From the NCBI RefSeq assembly GCF_000399685.1, contig NZ_KB976987.1:3453943-3517942 (forward strand): a stretch of DNA of 64,000 nt, written 5' to 3'. The notes beneath the pieces are model-generated. The model was not told where the DNA came from. It did no database searches and saw nothing but the letters and a program-made list of their open reading frames with translations. The DNA comes from Acinetobacter pittii ANC 4050 (lineage in GTDB: Bacteria; Pseudomonadota; Gammaproteobacteria; Pseudomonadales; Moraxellaceae). Made by a program: the position numbers and the translations under genes. This document shows positions 27,215 to 35,742 of the stretch, in pieces (the first letter of the stretch is position 1; every line of letters begins with the position of its first letter).

Positions 27215-29788
27215 TTAAGCTTTTTTACGTTTTAAGCGACGTTTAGCTTGTTGAGATGCCATTGCTTCAAGAGCATCTTTTAACTCTTCGTCGGTAAAGG
27301 TGGTGATGTGCTGTAACATTTGCAAGGTTACTTCATCAAGCACCAACTGTGCACCAGCAGCCATTTGACGGAAGTTATCATCAAACTCAATTTGGCCTTG
27401 ATCGTTAGTACGAATGTAATTTTGCTGTGTAAGTACTTTTAAGAAGCTTTGGAATAAAGCTTTATCGAAGAACTCTGGCGAATTAAATTCATAGAGGACA
27501 GACAAACGTTGTCCGAGTAGATGACTTAACTCTTCAACTTGTTTCGCAGAAATATTCCCCGAACCGCGTTGAGTAATGAGCGCAAGCGTCATGTAGTAAC
27601 GCTCAAGACTTTGCTTAACAGGAGTAGCTAAAACAACAAGCTGATTATGTTCTTCTGTATTTGGTGCAGAGCTAATCAGGTTACCTTCATCGTCTTGTTG
27701 GATAAGGTTTGATTGAACTAACGCATCAGCATATTGCTCAATTTGTGCCTTAAGCTCGCTACTCTTCCATTTAAGGAATAACTCAGCTTTCAAGAATGGA
27801 TAGAGCGTATAGATGACATTGGTTAAATCTGAACGACTGATCTTTCCATTATGTTCAACAAGTGAAGCCACCAATGATGGTAAAACAAAGGCGTGCAAAA
27901 TGTTATTGCGGAAGTAAGTCAAAAGAACGGCTTGATTATCTTCAATCGCAATAATATCGCCAAGCGCATGCTGAACTCGTTTGATAAGTTTAAGCTTTAA
28001 ACCATACGCAATAATTTCTTTACCAGAAAGTGGCGTTACTTCCATACGTTGGTCATATGGGAAGTTTGATGCCAAGTTACGATAAGCTTCAAGTTGCTTA
28101 ATACAGATTTCTTCATCAAGCGTATGCTTTGGCGTTGCAAGCAAAATAATAGAAAGTAAAGAGACAGGGTTAATGACCACCGCTCGGTTAATATTTTCTA
28201 AAATTGCGTGTGCAGAGCTATTTACCGCATCTGAAACAGCTTGAGGGATTGGGTCGTCATTTTTCTCGATGTAAACGTTTTCTGCATTATGTTGCTTAAG
28301 CAGATCATCAAGGAAAACAGGTTCACCAAAGTTTACGTGGACTTTACCAAAGATACGTTCAATTTTTCGTAAGGTTTTCACAATACCAAAAATAGATTCG
28401 GCTTCTTTTGGCTTACCTTGCATTTCACCTACGTAAGTAGAGCCTTCCATGAGTCGTTCATAACCAATATAAGTTGGTAAGAAAACGATTGGTTTAGCAC
28501 GGCCACGTAAATGGCTGTGAACTGTCATGGCAAGCATACCGGTTTTAGGCGGTAATAGGCGTCCTGTACGTGAACGTCCACCTTCAATAAAGTATTCAAG
28601 TGGGGTATTACGTGACAAGATGCTATATAAGTATTCTTTAAATACAGTGGTGTATAGACCATTACCGCGGAAAGAACGGCGAATAAAGAATGCACCGCCT
28701 CCACGTAAAAGCTGCCCAACAAATGGTAAGTTTAAGTTATCACCCGCAGCAATATACGGAACCATCAATCCACGTTTATAGATCACATATGACAATAATA
28801 AATAATCAATGTGACTGCGGTGGCAAGGTGTGTAGACAACTTCATAGTCTTTTGCCAGCTCACGAACTGTACTAAAGTTATGTACTTCTACGCCGTCATA
28901 AAGCTGAGTCCATAAGCGCGTTAAGGCAAGGTCAGCAAAGCGCACTGCTGAATGTGAATAATCCGATACGATTTCATTCACATAACCAATCGCACGGCGT
29001 TCCGCTTCAAGCATGCTCACTTTTCCGCGAATACTTTCACGGCGGATTGCCTCTTGAACATCACGAGATTTTACGACTGACTGCATGACATTACGGCGAT
29101 CCGATAAATCGGGACCTAGCACCACTTCACGCTGACGGTCTAAATAATCATTTAACGTACTTACAATATAAGTTGCTGGTGAAAGATTTGGATAATGCTG
29201 CTGGGCATATTCAACCAATTCACGTAGCGATTGCGGTTCATGAAACTCTAAATAAGATTGACGACCATGCAAACCAATATTAACCAACTGCTTAACTGTG
29301 CTTGGCGTTGCCCATGTGTCGGAAAATAATAATTTAAACCAAGAATCTTCTTTATCTGGCGAACGGCCCCATAAAACTGTAACCGGAACAAGTTCTATAT
29401 CAAGTTCAGGATTTTCTTGTAAAACTTCAATCAATTTTATTAAGCGTGGTGGAAAAGCATGAGGAGGCGGATTCAGTAAATTATTTTCATCATTGTGCTG
29501 TAAAAATAAAACTGATGCTTTTTCCTGATGAGCGCCAACAACTAATGGATCTAACGCAGGTTTTAAATTTAAACGACGCGTTTCCCCATCAACCACTAAA
29601 GCATTGCTTCTAGAATGGTTTTGCAAGACATAGCAAACCACTTTTTGGCGCTCAGTCTTTGCTTCTGTTTCTGTTGTTTCTGATACTGGTTCAGTAGGAA
29701 CTTCCCCAAGAACATGTGGTGTTACCACGAGGTCAAGTAGTTTACTCGAAAGCCGACGATACATTTGACCAAACCCACTCTTGGACAT
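27215..29788 (-). CDS. plsB: Glycerol-3-phosphate 1-O-acyltransferase
   Basis: 857 aa (E. coli 807); makes lysophosphatidic acid from glycerol 3-phosphate and acyl-CoA/acyl-ACP at the inner membrane, the first step of phospholipid synthesis. The acyltransferase blocks are in order: HRSHIDYLLLS (HX4D), GGGAFFIRRSF, FIEGGRSRTGR and VFLPTYIGYE. The C-terminus ends in a basic Lys/Arg cluster. An AGGAG site 6 nt upstream supports the start. The opposite-strand neighbour tesB is divergent. Single-gene unit. Confidence 0.96.
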   Translation of the reverse strand: MSKSGFGQMYRRLSSKLLDLVVTPHVLGEVPTEPVSETTETEAKTERQKVVCYVLQNHSRSNALVVDGETRRLNLKPALDPLVVGAHQEKASVLFLQHNDENNLLNPPPHAFPPRLIKLIEVLQENPELDIELVPVTVLWGRSPDKEDSWFKLLFSDTWATPSTVKQLVNIGLHGRQSYLEFHEPQSLRELVEYAQQHYPNLSPATYIVSTLNDYLDRQREVVLGPDLSDRRNVMQSVVKSRDVQEAIRRESIRGKVSMLEAERRAIGYVNEIVSDYSHSAVRFADLALTRLWTQLYDGVEVHNFSTVRELAKDYEVVYTPCHRSHIDYLLLSYVIYKRGLMVPYIAAGDNLNLPFVGQLLRGGGAFFIRRSFRGNGLYTTVFKEYLYSILSRNTPLEYFIEGGRSRTGRLLPPKTGMLAMTVHSHLRGRAKPIVFLPTYIGYERLMEGSTYVGEMQGKPKEAESIFGIVKTLRKIERIFGKVHVNFGEPVFLDDLLKQHNAENVYIEKNDDPIPQAVSDAVNSSAHAILENINRAVVINPVSLLSIILLATPKHTLDEEICIKQLEAYRNLASNFPYDQRMEVTPLSGKEIIAYGLKLKLIKRVQHALGDIIAIEDNQAVLLTYFRNNILHAFVLPSLVASLVEHNGKISRSDLTNVIYTLYPFLKAELFLKWKSSELKAQIEQYADALVQSNLIQQDDEGNLISSAPNTEEHNQLVVLATPVKQSLERYYMTLALITQRGSGNISAKQVEELSHLLGQRLSVLYEFNSPEFFDKALFQSFLKVLTQQNYIRTNDQGQIEFDDNFRQMAAGAQLVLDEVTLQMLQHITTFTDEELKDALEAMASQQAKRRLKRKKA

Positions 29789-30064
29789 AAGAACTCCTAC
29801 TTCTTAAAGACAAATCCCAGCACCAAATGCAGAGGGTAATTATTTTGCGGCATTTATTAAAAAAAACAATATGCTACTTTCTTATAAATTATAATGCTTT
29901 TGGCATATTTTATCGTTAAAAATCGTATTTTTAGCTGTTATATGAGCAATGTTCGTCAGAAGTTGACTGATTGTTCCATGTTCAAATAGTTTTTTATGGC
30001 ACAATAGATTCTACACATCTGTACTTTAATACGATTTTTTACCTGAAATATGAAGGTATCTCTC

Positions 30065-30937
30065 ATGAATGCGTTAACCCAAGAACTTGTCGATCTTCTT
30101 ACTTTAGAAAAGCTAGAAGAAAATATTTACCGTGGCATAAGCCGTAATCTTGTCGGCAAACGTGTCTTTGGTGGACAGGTTTTGGGTCAGGCTTTACGTG
30201 CGGCATCTTATACAACTGATCGTCCCGCGCATTCTTTACATGCATATTTTTTATATGGTGGCGATATTAATGCCCCAATTATCTATGAAGTAGACCGTTT
30301 ACGTGATGGGAAGAGTTTTGTAAGTCGTCAGGTTCGTGCAGTTCAGCATGGGCGAGTTATATTTTCGGCGATGGTTTCTTTTGCTAATCCAGAAGAAGGG
30401 CTGAATTATCAACATCAAGAACCAGACTACCCTGCACCAGAGACTCTTAAATCTGAAAATGAACTCAAAGAAGGTATTCTAAACTTTGTACCGGAAAATG
30501 TTCGCGCTAGCTTCATGCGTGAGCGCCACGTAGAGATTCGCCCAATTGATCCGGTAAATCCGTTTCAACCGCAACCTGAAGCTCCTTATAATGCGCACTA
30601 TATCCGCACGCATGACCGTATTCCAAAACAATTAGATGATATCGCTCTGCATCAAGCGATTGTTGCGTTTTATTCAGACTTTACCTTAATGACAACGGCT
30701 TTAAGACCGCATGGGCTCAGTTATATTTCTCCAAGTTTGCAGTGTGCAAGTATTGATCATGCAATTTATTTCCATCGTCCGCTGCGCGCTGATGAATGGA
30801 TGCTTTACGATATGGAAGCAACAGTCAGCGCAGCTTCTCGCGGTTTAAACTTTGGCCGTATGTGGCAAAATGGCCAACTTGTTTGCAGTACCGTGCAAGA
30901 GGGTTTAATTCGTTTGCGGGAAATTGAAACGCAATAA
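30065..30937 (+). CDS. tesB: Acyl-CoA thioesterase II
   Basis: 290 aa with a double hotdog fold. It hydrolyses medium- and long-chain acyl-CoA to free fatty acid. The pattern matches E. coli TesB throughout (VFGGQVLGQALRAA, SLHAYFLYGGD, FYSDFTLMTTAL with the catalytic Asp, and the C-terminal Ser/Thr and Gln in RGLNFGRMWQNGQLVCSTVQEGLIR). The second ATG at 30065 is chosen because GAAGG lies 8 nt upstream; the ATG at 30050 lacks a site. Followed by a terminator. Confidence 0.94.
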   Translation: MNALTQELVDLLTLEKLEENIYRGISRNLVGKRVFGGQVLGQALRAASYTTDRPAHSLHAYFLYGGDINAPIIYEVDRLRDGKSFVSRQVRAVQHGRVIFSAMVSFANPEEGLNYQHQEPDYPAPETLKSENELKEGILNFVPENVRASFMRERHVEIRPIDPVNPFQPQPEAPYNAHYIRTHDRIPKQLDDIALHQAIVAFYSDFTLMTTALRPHGLSYISPSLQCASIDHAIYFHRPLRADEWMLYDMEATVSAASRGLNFGRMWQNGQLVCSTVQEGLIRLREIETQ

Positions 30938-30947
30938 ACTCATTTAT

Positions 30948-30980
30948 AAAGCCATCTCATCAGATGGCTTTTTTATTTTT
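30948..30980 (+). terminator. Terminator of tesB
   Basis: Stem AAAGCCATCT / AGATGGCTTT with short loop, then a T-rich tract. Confidence 0.9.
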
Positions 30981-31073
30981 AATTGAAACGATGTGACAAA
31001 AAATTGCTCGTATGAAAAGCAAGCTCATGTCATATTTGCAAAAGGATTGCCAACTGAAAAAAATAATGCTGAT

Positions 31074-32312
31074 ATGAACTTAAACACACAAATTCTTATT
31101 GCTGCCATTTTAGGCTTAGCCTTTGGTTTCTTATTAACGTTGTATCCCGATACTGCGTTTGTAAAACATAGTTTATATGGGCTAGGCATATTAAGTAGTG
31201 TCTTTATTGGGCTGCTTAAAATGTTGTTGGTACCTTTGATTTTTAGCTCGATTGTTGTGGGTGTCTCTAATTTGCAGGCAGGTGGCCAGCTAGGTCCAGT
31301 CTGGAAAATTACCTTTTTATGTTGTTTGACCACAACAACATTGGCTTTAATTTTAGGTATAAGTTGTGCTCATCTATTTGAAGTAGGGCGCGGTATAGAT
31401 ATTTCTATTTTCCAAACGTCTATGCAAAATTATCAGGCGCCCGATAGTTTAAACCCTGCAAGTTTTTTCACCAACTTTATTCAAAATACATTAATCAACC
31501 CATTTAAAGCATTTAGCGACGGTAATGTTTTAGCTGTTGTGGTGTTTGCACTATTTGTTGGTGTTGCGCTAGTCCATGGTGGTGAGCGTTTCAAAAGTAT
31601 TCGCGTATTGAGTCATCAATTTTTTGAAATGATGATGATGTTAGTTGGCTGGGTGATGAAGCTGGCACCTTTAGGTATTTTTGCTCTATTGGCAAAGTTA
31701 ATGGCAACGGAAGATATTTCGGTATTAAGTCGTTTGGCTGAGTTTGCTGTTGTCGTAACGGGGACTACCATTTTTCATGGCGCTGTTGTTTTACCGCTAC
31801 TACTTTGGATTTTTGGTCGTATGAGTCCTTGGACTTTTTTCAAAGGAACACGTACAGCGCTGATCACTGCATTTGCCACCAGTTCTAGCTCTGCCACGAT
31901 GCCGCTTAGTATGAAATGCGCACAAGAAAACTTAGGTGTACGCCCTCAAACAGCGGGCTTTGTGATTCCTTTAGGTACGCAGCTTAATATGGATGGTACT
32001 GCACTATATGAAGCTGCAGCTGCACTCTTTGTGGCAAATTTAGTGGGACTAGATTTAAACCTGACACAACAAATTATCGTGTGCTTAACAGCAATGATTG
32101 CATCGCTCGGTGCACCTGGAATTCCGAGTGCGGGTATGGTCACCATGATTATGGTTTTACAGTCTGTAGGTTTACCAGCTGAAGCAATTGCAATTTTACT
32201 TCCGATTGATCGTCTACTCGATACTGTGAGAACAGTGGTCAATGTGCAAGGCGATATGATGATTAGTGTCGTTGTAGATCGTTATACAAAAGATAAAGAT
32301 AGCAGTGTCTAA
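31074..32312 (+). CDS. Dicarboxylate/amino acid:cation symporter (DAACS family)
   Basis: 412 aa with eight or so hydrophobic segments and two re-entrant loops. Seen: the serine-rich loop TAFATSSSSATMPLS and the cation/substrate motif LGTQLNMDGTALYE (NMDGT), both diagnostic of GltP/DctA-type carriers. It imports glutamate, aspartate or C4-dicarboxylates with H+ or Na+; which one cannot be told. The ATG at 31074 (MNLNTQILIAAILGL) is preferred over an upstream GTG that would add 27 polar residues before TM1. Confidence 0.88.
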   Translation: MNLNTQILIAAILGLAFGFLLTLYPDTAFVKHSLYGLGILSSVFIGLLKMLLVPLIFSSIVVGVSNLQAGGQLGPVWKITFLCCLTTTTLALILGISCAHLFEVGRGIDISIFQTSMQNYQAPDSLNPASFFTNFIQNTLINPFKAFSDGNVLAVVVFALFVGVALVHGGERFKSIRVLSHQFFEMMMMLVGWVMKLAPLGIFALLAKLMATEDISVLSRLAEFAVVVTGTTIFHGAVVLPLLLWIFGRMSPWTFFKGTRTALITAFATSSSSATMPLSMKCAQENLGVRPQTAGFVIPLGTQLNMDGTALYEAAAALFVANLVGLDLNLTQQIIVCLTAMIASLGAPGIPSAGMVTMIMVLQSVGLPAEAIAILLPIDRLLDTVRTVVNVQGDMMISVVVDRYTKDKDSSV

Positions 32313-32320
32313 TCTCCTAT

Positions 32321-32351
32321 AAAAAAGCAGGATTTAAAATCCTGCTTTTTT
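32321..32351. terminator. Bidirectional terminator
   Basis: Stem AAAAAAGCAGGATTT / AAATCCTGCTTTTTT between convergent genes. Confidence 0.92.
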
Positions 32352-32355
32352 GTTT

Positions 32356-33306
32356 TTAAGCGGCTTGAAGCTCAGCTCTTTTTGCTGCTGGAGATTGAGA
32401 TAAATAACTTACCGCATCTTCAGTGCTGCCTTCTTTAACTGGATCATACCAAGGCATGAGGTAATCAATTTGTTGGGCAATCAGCCAAAATGGATTTGGT
32501 AGCACTTGGTTATCTTTGCGACTAATCTTAAGCCATTCTATAGCAACCCATACTGGGAAAAATCTGGATTTAGCTGCATCAGCAAAACGTGGATCTTGTT
32601 TCATAATATGTGCAGCGCCATCTACCCATAATCCAAGTACCAGTACAATCACTGCAAGACTTAAATAGTAGCGTGGAATATAGCCACCACCAAGATGGCG
32701 GTATAAATCAAAAGCAACGGTACGGTGTTCAATTTCTTCTGAACCATGCCATTTAACTAGATCGACCATTTCGGGGTCAGCGCCTAACTCTTCCCAACGC
32801 TTGTTATAGAGTGCATATTTCCCTAATACACAGGTCATATGTTCGACAGTTGCAATAACGCCTAAACGGAAAAGATCCCATTGTTCTTGTAGAAATTGAG
32901 GGACTTCTTTATCAAAGGGTTTATCTGCTAAGGCGGTCGTAAATAGATAATTCATAATGTCCAGATTTCGCTGGATATCAATATTACGTGCACTTAAATA
33001 TTCTTTATTGGCAGAAGTATGCGCATTGGCATGCATAGCTTCTTGGCGGATAAATGCTTGTACATCCTGTTTAAGTTTTTCATCTTTAATTTGCGGTAAA
33101 ACTTTATTGTACAAACGGCAAAACCAGAATTCTCCGGCAGGTAAAATATTATTAATTTCATTAATAAAATAACTGGCGAAAGGCTGATTTGGAATCCAGT
33201 CAACAGGGGTATCTTTCCAGTCAAATTTTACTTTACGGGGAAGAATTTTATAGTCAATAGAAGAACCTAAAGCCTTGTTCTTCAAAAAAGATAACAATTT
33301 CATCAT
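32356..33306 (-). CDS. Putative metal-dependent hydrolase (COG3687/PF10118-like)
   Basis: 316 aa. Histidine- and glutamate-rich helices (RQEAMHANAHTSANKEYL, ATVEHMTCVLGKYAL, WHGSEEIEHRTVAFDLY) form a ferritin-like di-metal pattern, and a hydrophobic segment follows near residue 215-235. This is the arrangement of the 'predicted metal-dependent hydrolase' family found widely in Acinetobacter and Pseudomonas. The substrate is unknown. Two adjacent ATGs (33306, 33303) are both possible starts; AGGA lies just upstream. Confidence 0.8.
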   Translation of the reverse strand: MMKLLSFLKNKALGSSIDYKILPRKVKFDWKDTPVDWIPNQPFASYFINEINNILPAGEFWFCRLYNKVLPQIKDEKLKQDVQAFIRQEAMHANAHTSANKEYLSARNIDIQRNLDIMNYLFTTALADKPFDKEVPQFLQEQWDLFRLGVIATVEHMTCVLGKYALYNKRWEELGADPEMVDLVKWHGSEEIEHRTVAFDLYRHLGGGYIPRYYLSLAVIVLVLGLWVDGAAHIMKQDPRFADAAKSRFFPVWVAIEWLKISRKDNQVLPNPFWLIAQQIDYLMPWYDPVKEGSTEDAVSYLSQSPAAKRAELQAA

Positions 33307-33346
33307 TTAGTCCTGATTTTTAACTCGATGAAGTTATAACGAGTAT

Positions 33347-33383
33347 AAAAAAAGCCCCTACATTTGTGTTTAGCAATAGGGGC
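33347..33383 (-). terminator. Terminator of yihA
   Basis: Stem GCCCCTA (33354-33360) / TAGGGGC (33377-33383), then seven T residues when read on the minus strand. Confidence 0.85.
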
Positions 33384-33430
33384 CAATTTGAATATAAATT
33401 TAATGAAGAAATTGTATCTGCTATGACAAT

Positions 33431-34207
33431 TTAACTTTCAGCGTCCTCATCGGTGGCTTCAGGAATCGCATCGACATCAAATTCTGGTTCTTGATCAAGC
33501 GTAAAATGTAGTCGTCCAGCCATAACACTTGCTAGCTCTTCTAAACCTAATTTATTAAGTGATGAGAAAAGTTGAATCGAGAAATCAAGCTTCATTTTTT
33601 TCAGCTGCTGCTTAACTTCTAATAGCACTTTGTTTGCTGGACCACGATTAAGTTTGTCCGCTTTTGTTAGAAGGATATGAACAAAAAGATGACGTGAATA
33701 AGCCCACTCTAGCATCATCATGTCGAAGTGCTGTAAAGGATGGCGAATATCCATCAGTAATACTAAGCCTTGTAAGCTTTTACGATGAATTAGATAGTTC
33801 TCTAATTCTTTTTGCCATACTCGTTTCATATCTTCAGGTACAGCTGCATAGCCATAGCCAGGAAGGTCGACTAAACGTTGATCAGGATTACCTAGGCTGA
33901 AGAAGTTAATCATCTGTGTACGGCCTGGTTTTTTTGAGGCACGTGCGAGTTGTTTTTTGTTGGTCAATGCATTAATAGCACTAGATTTACCAGCATTTGA
34001 GCGCCCTGCAAAAGCAATCTCGTAGCCACTATCTTCAACACAAAGTGCCAATTTAGGAGCACTCATTAAAAATTCAGCTTGGCGTAACCAGTTTAGTGAT
34101 TGCACGGCATATTCCGTGATCGCTGGGTCTGGTTTCTTTTCATAGCTGATCTTTTGCTTTGGTGCGAGTCTGGCTTTGGTGTCTTTCGATTTTTCACTAC
34201 GACGCAT
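33431..34207 (-). CDS. yihA: Ribosome biogenesis GTPase YihA/YsxC (EngB)
   Basis: 258 aa; an essential GTPase for large-subunit assembly. Seen: G1 GRSNAGKSS, G3 DLPGYG, G4 TKAD, and the family lead-in FLMSAPKL. E. coli YihA is 210 aa. Here a basic N-terminal extension of about 45 residues precedes the family core and an acidic tail ends the protein. The start is set at the ATG at 34207 (MRRSEKSKDT), but no strong ribosome site marks it. An in-frame GTG at 34240 is less likely; an internal start nearer the core cannot be excluded. Confidence 0.92.
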   Translation of the reverse strand: MRRSEKSKDTKARLAPKQKISYEKKPDPAITEYAVQSLNWLRQAEFLMSAPKLALCVEDSGYEIAFAGRSNAGKSSAINALTNKKQLARASKKPGRTQMINFFSLGNPDQRLVDLPGYGYAAVPEDMKRVWQKELENYLIHRKSLQGLVLLMDIRHPLQHFDMMMLEWAYSRHLFVHILLTKADKLNRGPANKVLLEVKQQLKKMKLDFSIQLFSSLNKLGLEELASVMAGRLHFTLDQEPEFDVDAIPEATDEDAES

Positions 34208-34307
34208 AAAAAATAACTTTTTAAATGAGAGGGCTCGCACCTAGTATAAAGGAGCTTGGGTATTCTTGCTAATTTTCAATAAATCAACTTATGAAAATTA
34301 ATCCAAG

Positions 34308-34745
34308 TTAGATTTCTAAAAAGGCAATAGGGGAGTGTGCAGGAGCAGATTTTGAGTGCTGCAAAACTTCTTCGAGTGTGTATTGGTCTAGGCTTTGATA
34401 AAAGCTCTCTAGAGCTTGATCTAAAATACCTTTTAAACCACAGTGACTGCGTAATACACAAGGGGGCGTATTGCACTCAACGATTTGATTGTCACCCTGT
34501 AATATTCGAACAATTGAACCTAAATTTGAGTTAAGTGCATCTGGGTTTAAGCGTATTCCACCACCTTTTCCTCGAATGGTAATAATCCATTCTTGTTTGC
34601 CCATAAAGTGAACAACTTTAACCAGATGGTTTTGTGAAACATGCAAATCTTTCGCGATTTCTGCAATCGTGTAGGGTGCATCACTTGGGCGTGCAACATA
34701 CATTAATATTCGTAATGCATAATCGGTAAATTTATTAAGCTGCAT
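34308..34745 (-). CDS. nsrR: Nitric-oxide-sensing Rrf2-family repressor NsrR
   Basis: 145 aa. An N-terminal winged helix (MQLNKFTDYALRILMYVA, then IAEIAKDLHVSQNHLVKVVHFM) and the wing RGKGGGIRL. Three cysteines at 91, 96 and 102 have the same numbering and spacing as the iron-sulfur ligands of E. coli NsrR, so it should bind an Fe-S cluster that NO destroys. It follows the truncated flavohaemoglobin gene on the same strand after 88 bp. The palindrome GATGATCATC lies 30 bp upstream of its start. The ATG at 34745 is chosen because it matches the family; GTGATC precedes it. Confidence 0.92.
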   Translation of the reverse strand: MQLNKFTDYALRILMYVARPSDAPYTIAEIAKDLHVSQNHLVKVVHFMGKQEWIITIRGKGGGIRLNPDALNSNLGSIVRILQGDNQIVECNTPPCVLRSHCGLKGILDQALESFYQSLDQYTLEEVLQHSKSAPAHSPIAFLEI

Positions 34746-34774
34746 GATCACCAAAAATGGAAGAGAATAAAAAG

Positions 34775-34784
34775 GATGATCATC
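34775..34784. promoter_or_regulatory. Palindrome upstream of nsrR, possible operator
   Basis: Perfect 10-bp palindrome GATGATCATC with flanks AAG/CTT, giving two AAGATG-like half-sites. It resembles half of the NsrR box but lacks the ATTT-N-AAAT centre. Confidence 0.35.
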
Positions 34785-34833
34785 TTAGCCTGAAAGTTTA
34801 AATAAGAAAACTTTCAGGCAAGAGGTTTTTACA

Positions 34834-35598
34834 TTACAACGTTAAAGGAGCTGAAACCTGCACTTGATCCCCCACTCTGTAATGCTCAAGTAAAATATTA
34901 GCCACCGAAAACTCAGTATGGTTTTCTTCAGGCTGAACATCGAAGTGATATGAGTTATTTTCTTGAGCTTCTGTAAATTTAAAAGCTTTCGGTTGTTCAA
35001 GCTGTTGCTCTGGAACTTGTACTTTAACCGAAATAAAAGCATTGGCTGGACCAGTTAATACGTCCTCATGGTCAGTTGCTTTTAAAGTAAAACGTTTGCC
35101 AGATTCAAGAGGATCAATTTGGGTAATCTCAAATGAGCGCCAGCCAGCCCATCCACCTTTTAAGCTCTCAAGTTGTTCATACTTTTGTTTTTCAACGCCA
35201 ATTAAAATATCTGCCAATTGTAGATAAGCTTGCTTCCATGCTTCGATAAGTTCTGATTCAAATGGCACATTGAGTACTTCACTAATTGAATGAAGTAGGT
35301 TGTCACCAACAATTGCATATTGATCAGGCTGAATATCTAAGCTCACGTGTTTAGTGGTGATGCGTTCTACCGCTTTAGCGAGCACACTAGGGTTCTCAAT
35401 ATTTTCTGCATATGCAAGAACCGCAGCTGCAAGCGCGCGTGGCTGGCGTAAGCTGGTTTGATCATCTAAGTTGAAAACATTTTTTAATTCAGGGTTGTTA
35501 TTCAACATACGCTTATAAAAGTATGTAGTTAGCGTAACGCCGTGTTCACGTAAAACAGGTACGGTAGATTTAACAAGTTCAATTTGTTGTGGAGTCAT
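34834..35598 (-). CDS. Truncated flavohaemoglobin: globin plus degenerate FAD domain, no NAD domain
   Basis: 254 aa against about 395 in Hmp. The globin domain (residues 1-138) aligns well with E. coli Hmp: Tyr28 (B10), proximal His84, Tyr94 and Glu136 of the haem pocket are kept. The following FAD-type barrel lacks the RxYS flavin motif (KAFKFT at 204-209 in its place), and the protein ends at the point where the NAD(P)H domain should begin. Only 88 bp lie before nsrR, so the reductase domain is absent, not frameshifted. It should bind haem and NO/O2, but needs another reductase to turn over. A consensus NsrR operator lies upstream. AAGG is 9 nt before the ATG. Confidence 0.88.
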   Translation of the reverse strand: MTPQQIELVKSTVPVLREHGVTLTTYFYKRMLNNNPELKNVFNLDDQTSLRQPRALAAAVLAYAENIENPSVLAKAVERITTKHVSLDIQPDQYAIVGDNLLHSISEVLNVPFESELIEAWKQAYLQLADILIGVEKQKYEQLESLKGGWAGWRSFEITQIDPLESGKRFTLKATDHEDVLTGPANAFISVKVQVPEQQLEQPKAFKFTEAQENNSYHFDVQPEENHTEFSVANILLEHYRVGDQVQVSAPLTL

Positions 35599-35625
35599 GG
35601 CTAGACCTTATTCATCTGGCTATAT

Positions 35626-35648
35626 AAGATGTATTTAAAATACATCTT
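35626..35648. promoter_or_regulatory. NsrR operator in front of the flavohaemoglobin-like gene
   Basis: A 23-bp dyad with half-sites AAGATGTATTT and AAATACATCTT separated by one base; the arms are perfectly complementary. It matches the known gammaproteobacterial NsrR box. On the minus strand it lies just upstream of a -10-like TATATA (35621-35626), so bound NsrR would block RNA polymerase. Confidence 0.88.
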
Positions 35649-35686
35649 TAAAAAATTAATGGCAATAACTTTTTGAGAAAAACCAT

Positions 35687-35716
35687 AAAAAAATTAGGGG
35701 ATATAAAATCCCCTAG
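35687..35716 (-). terminator. Terminator of the HerA-like ATPase gene
   Basis: Stem CTAGGGGA / TCCCCTAA followed on the minus strand by seven T residues. Confidence 0.88.
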
Positions 35717-35742
35717 TATTAACACAGTTTTATTAAAATTTT

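Noticed and set aside
34834..35598. Frameshifted full-length hmp
   Set aside because: About 420 bp would be needed for the NAD domain, but only 88 bp separate this gene from nsrR, and the flavin motif is lost before the stop; it is a true short form.
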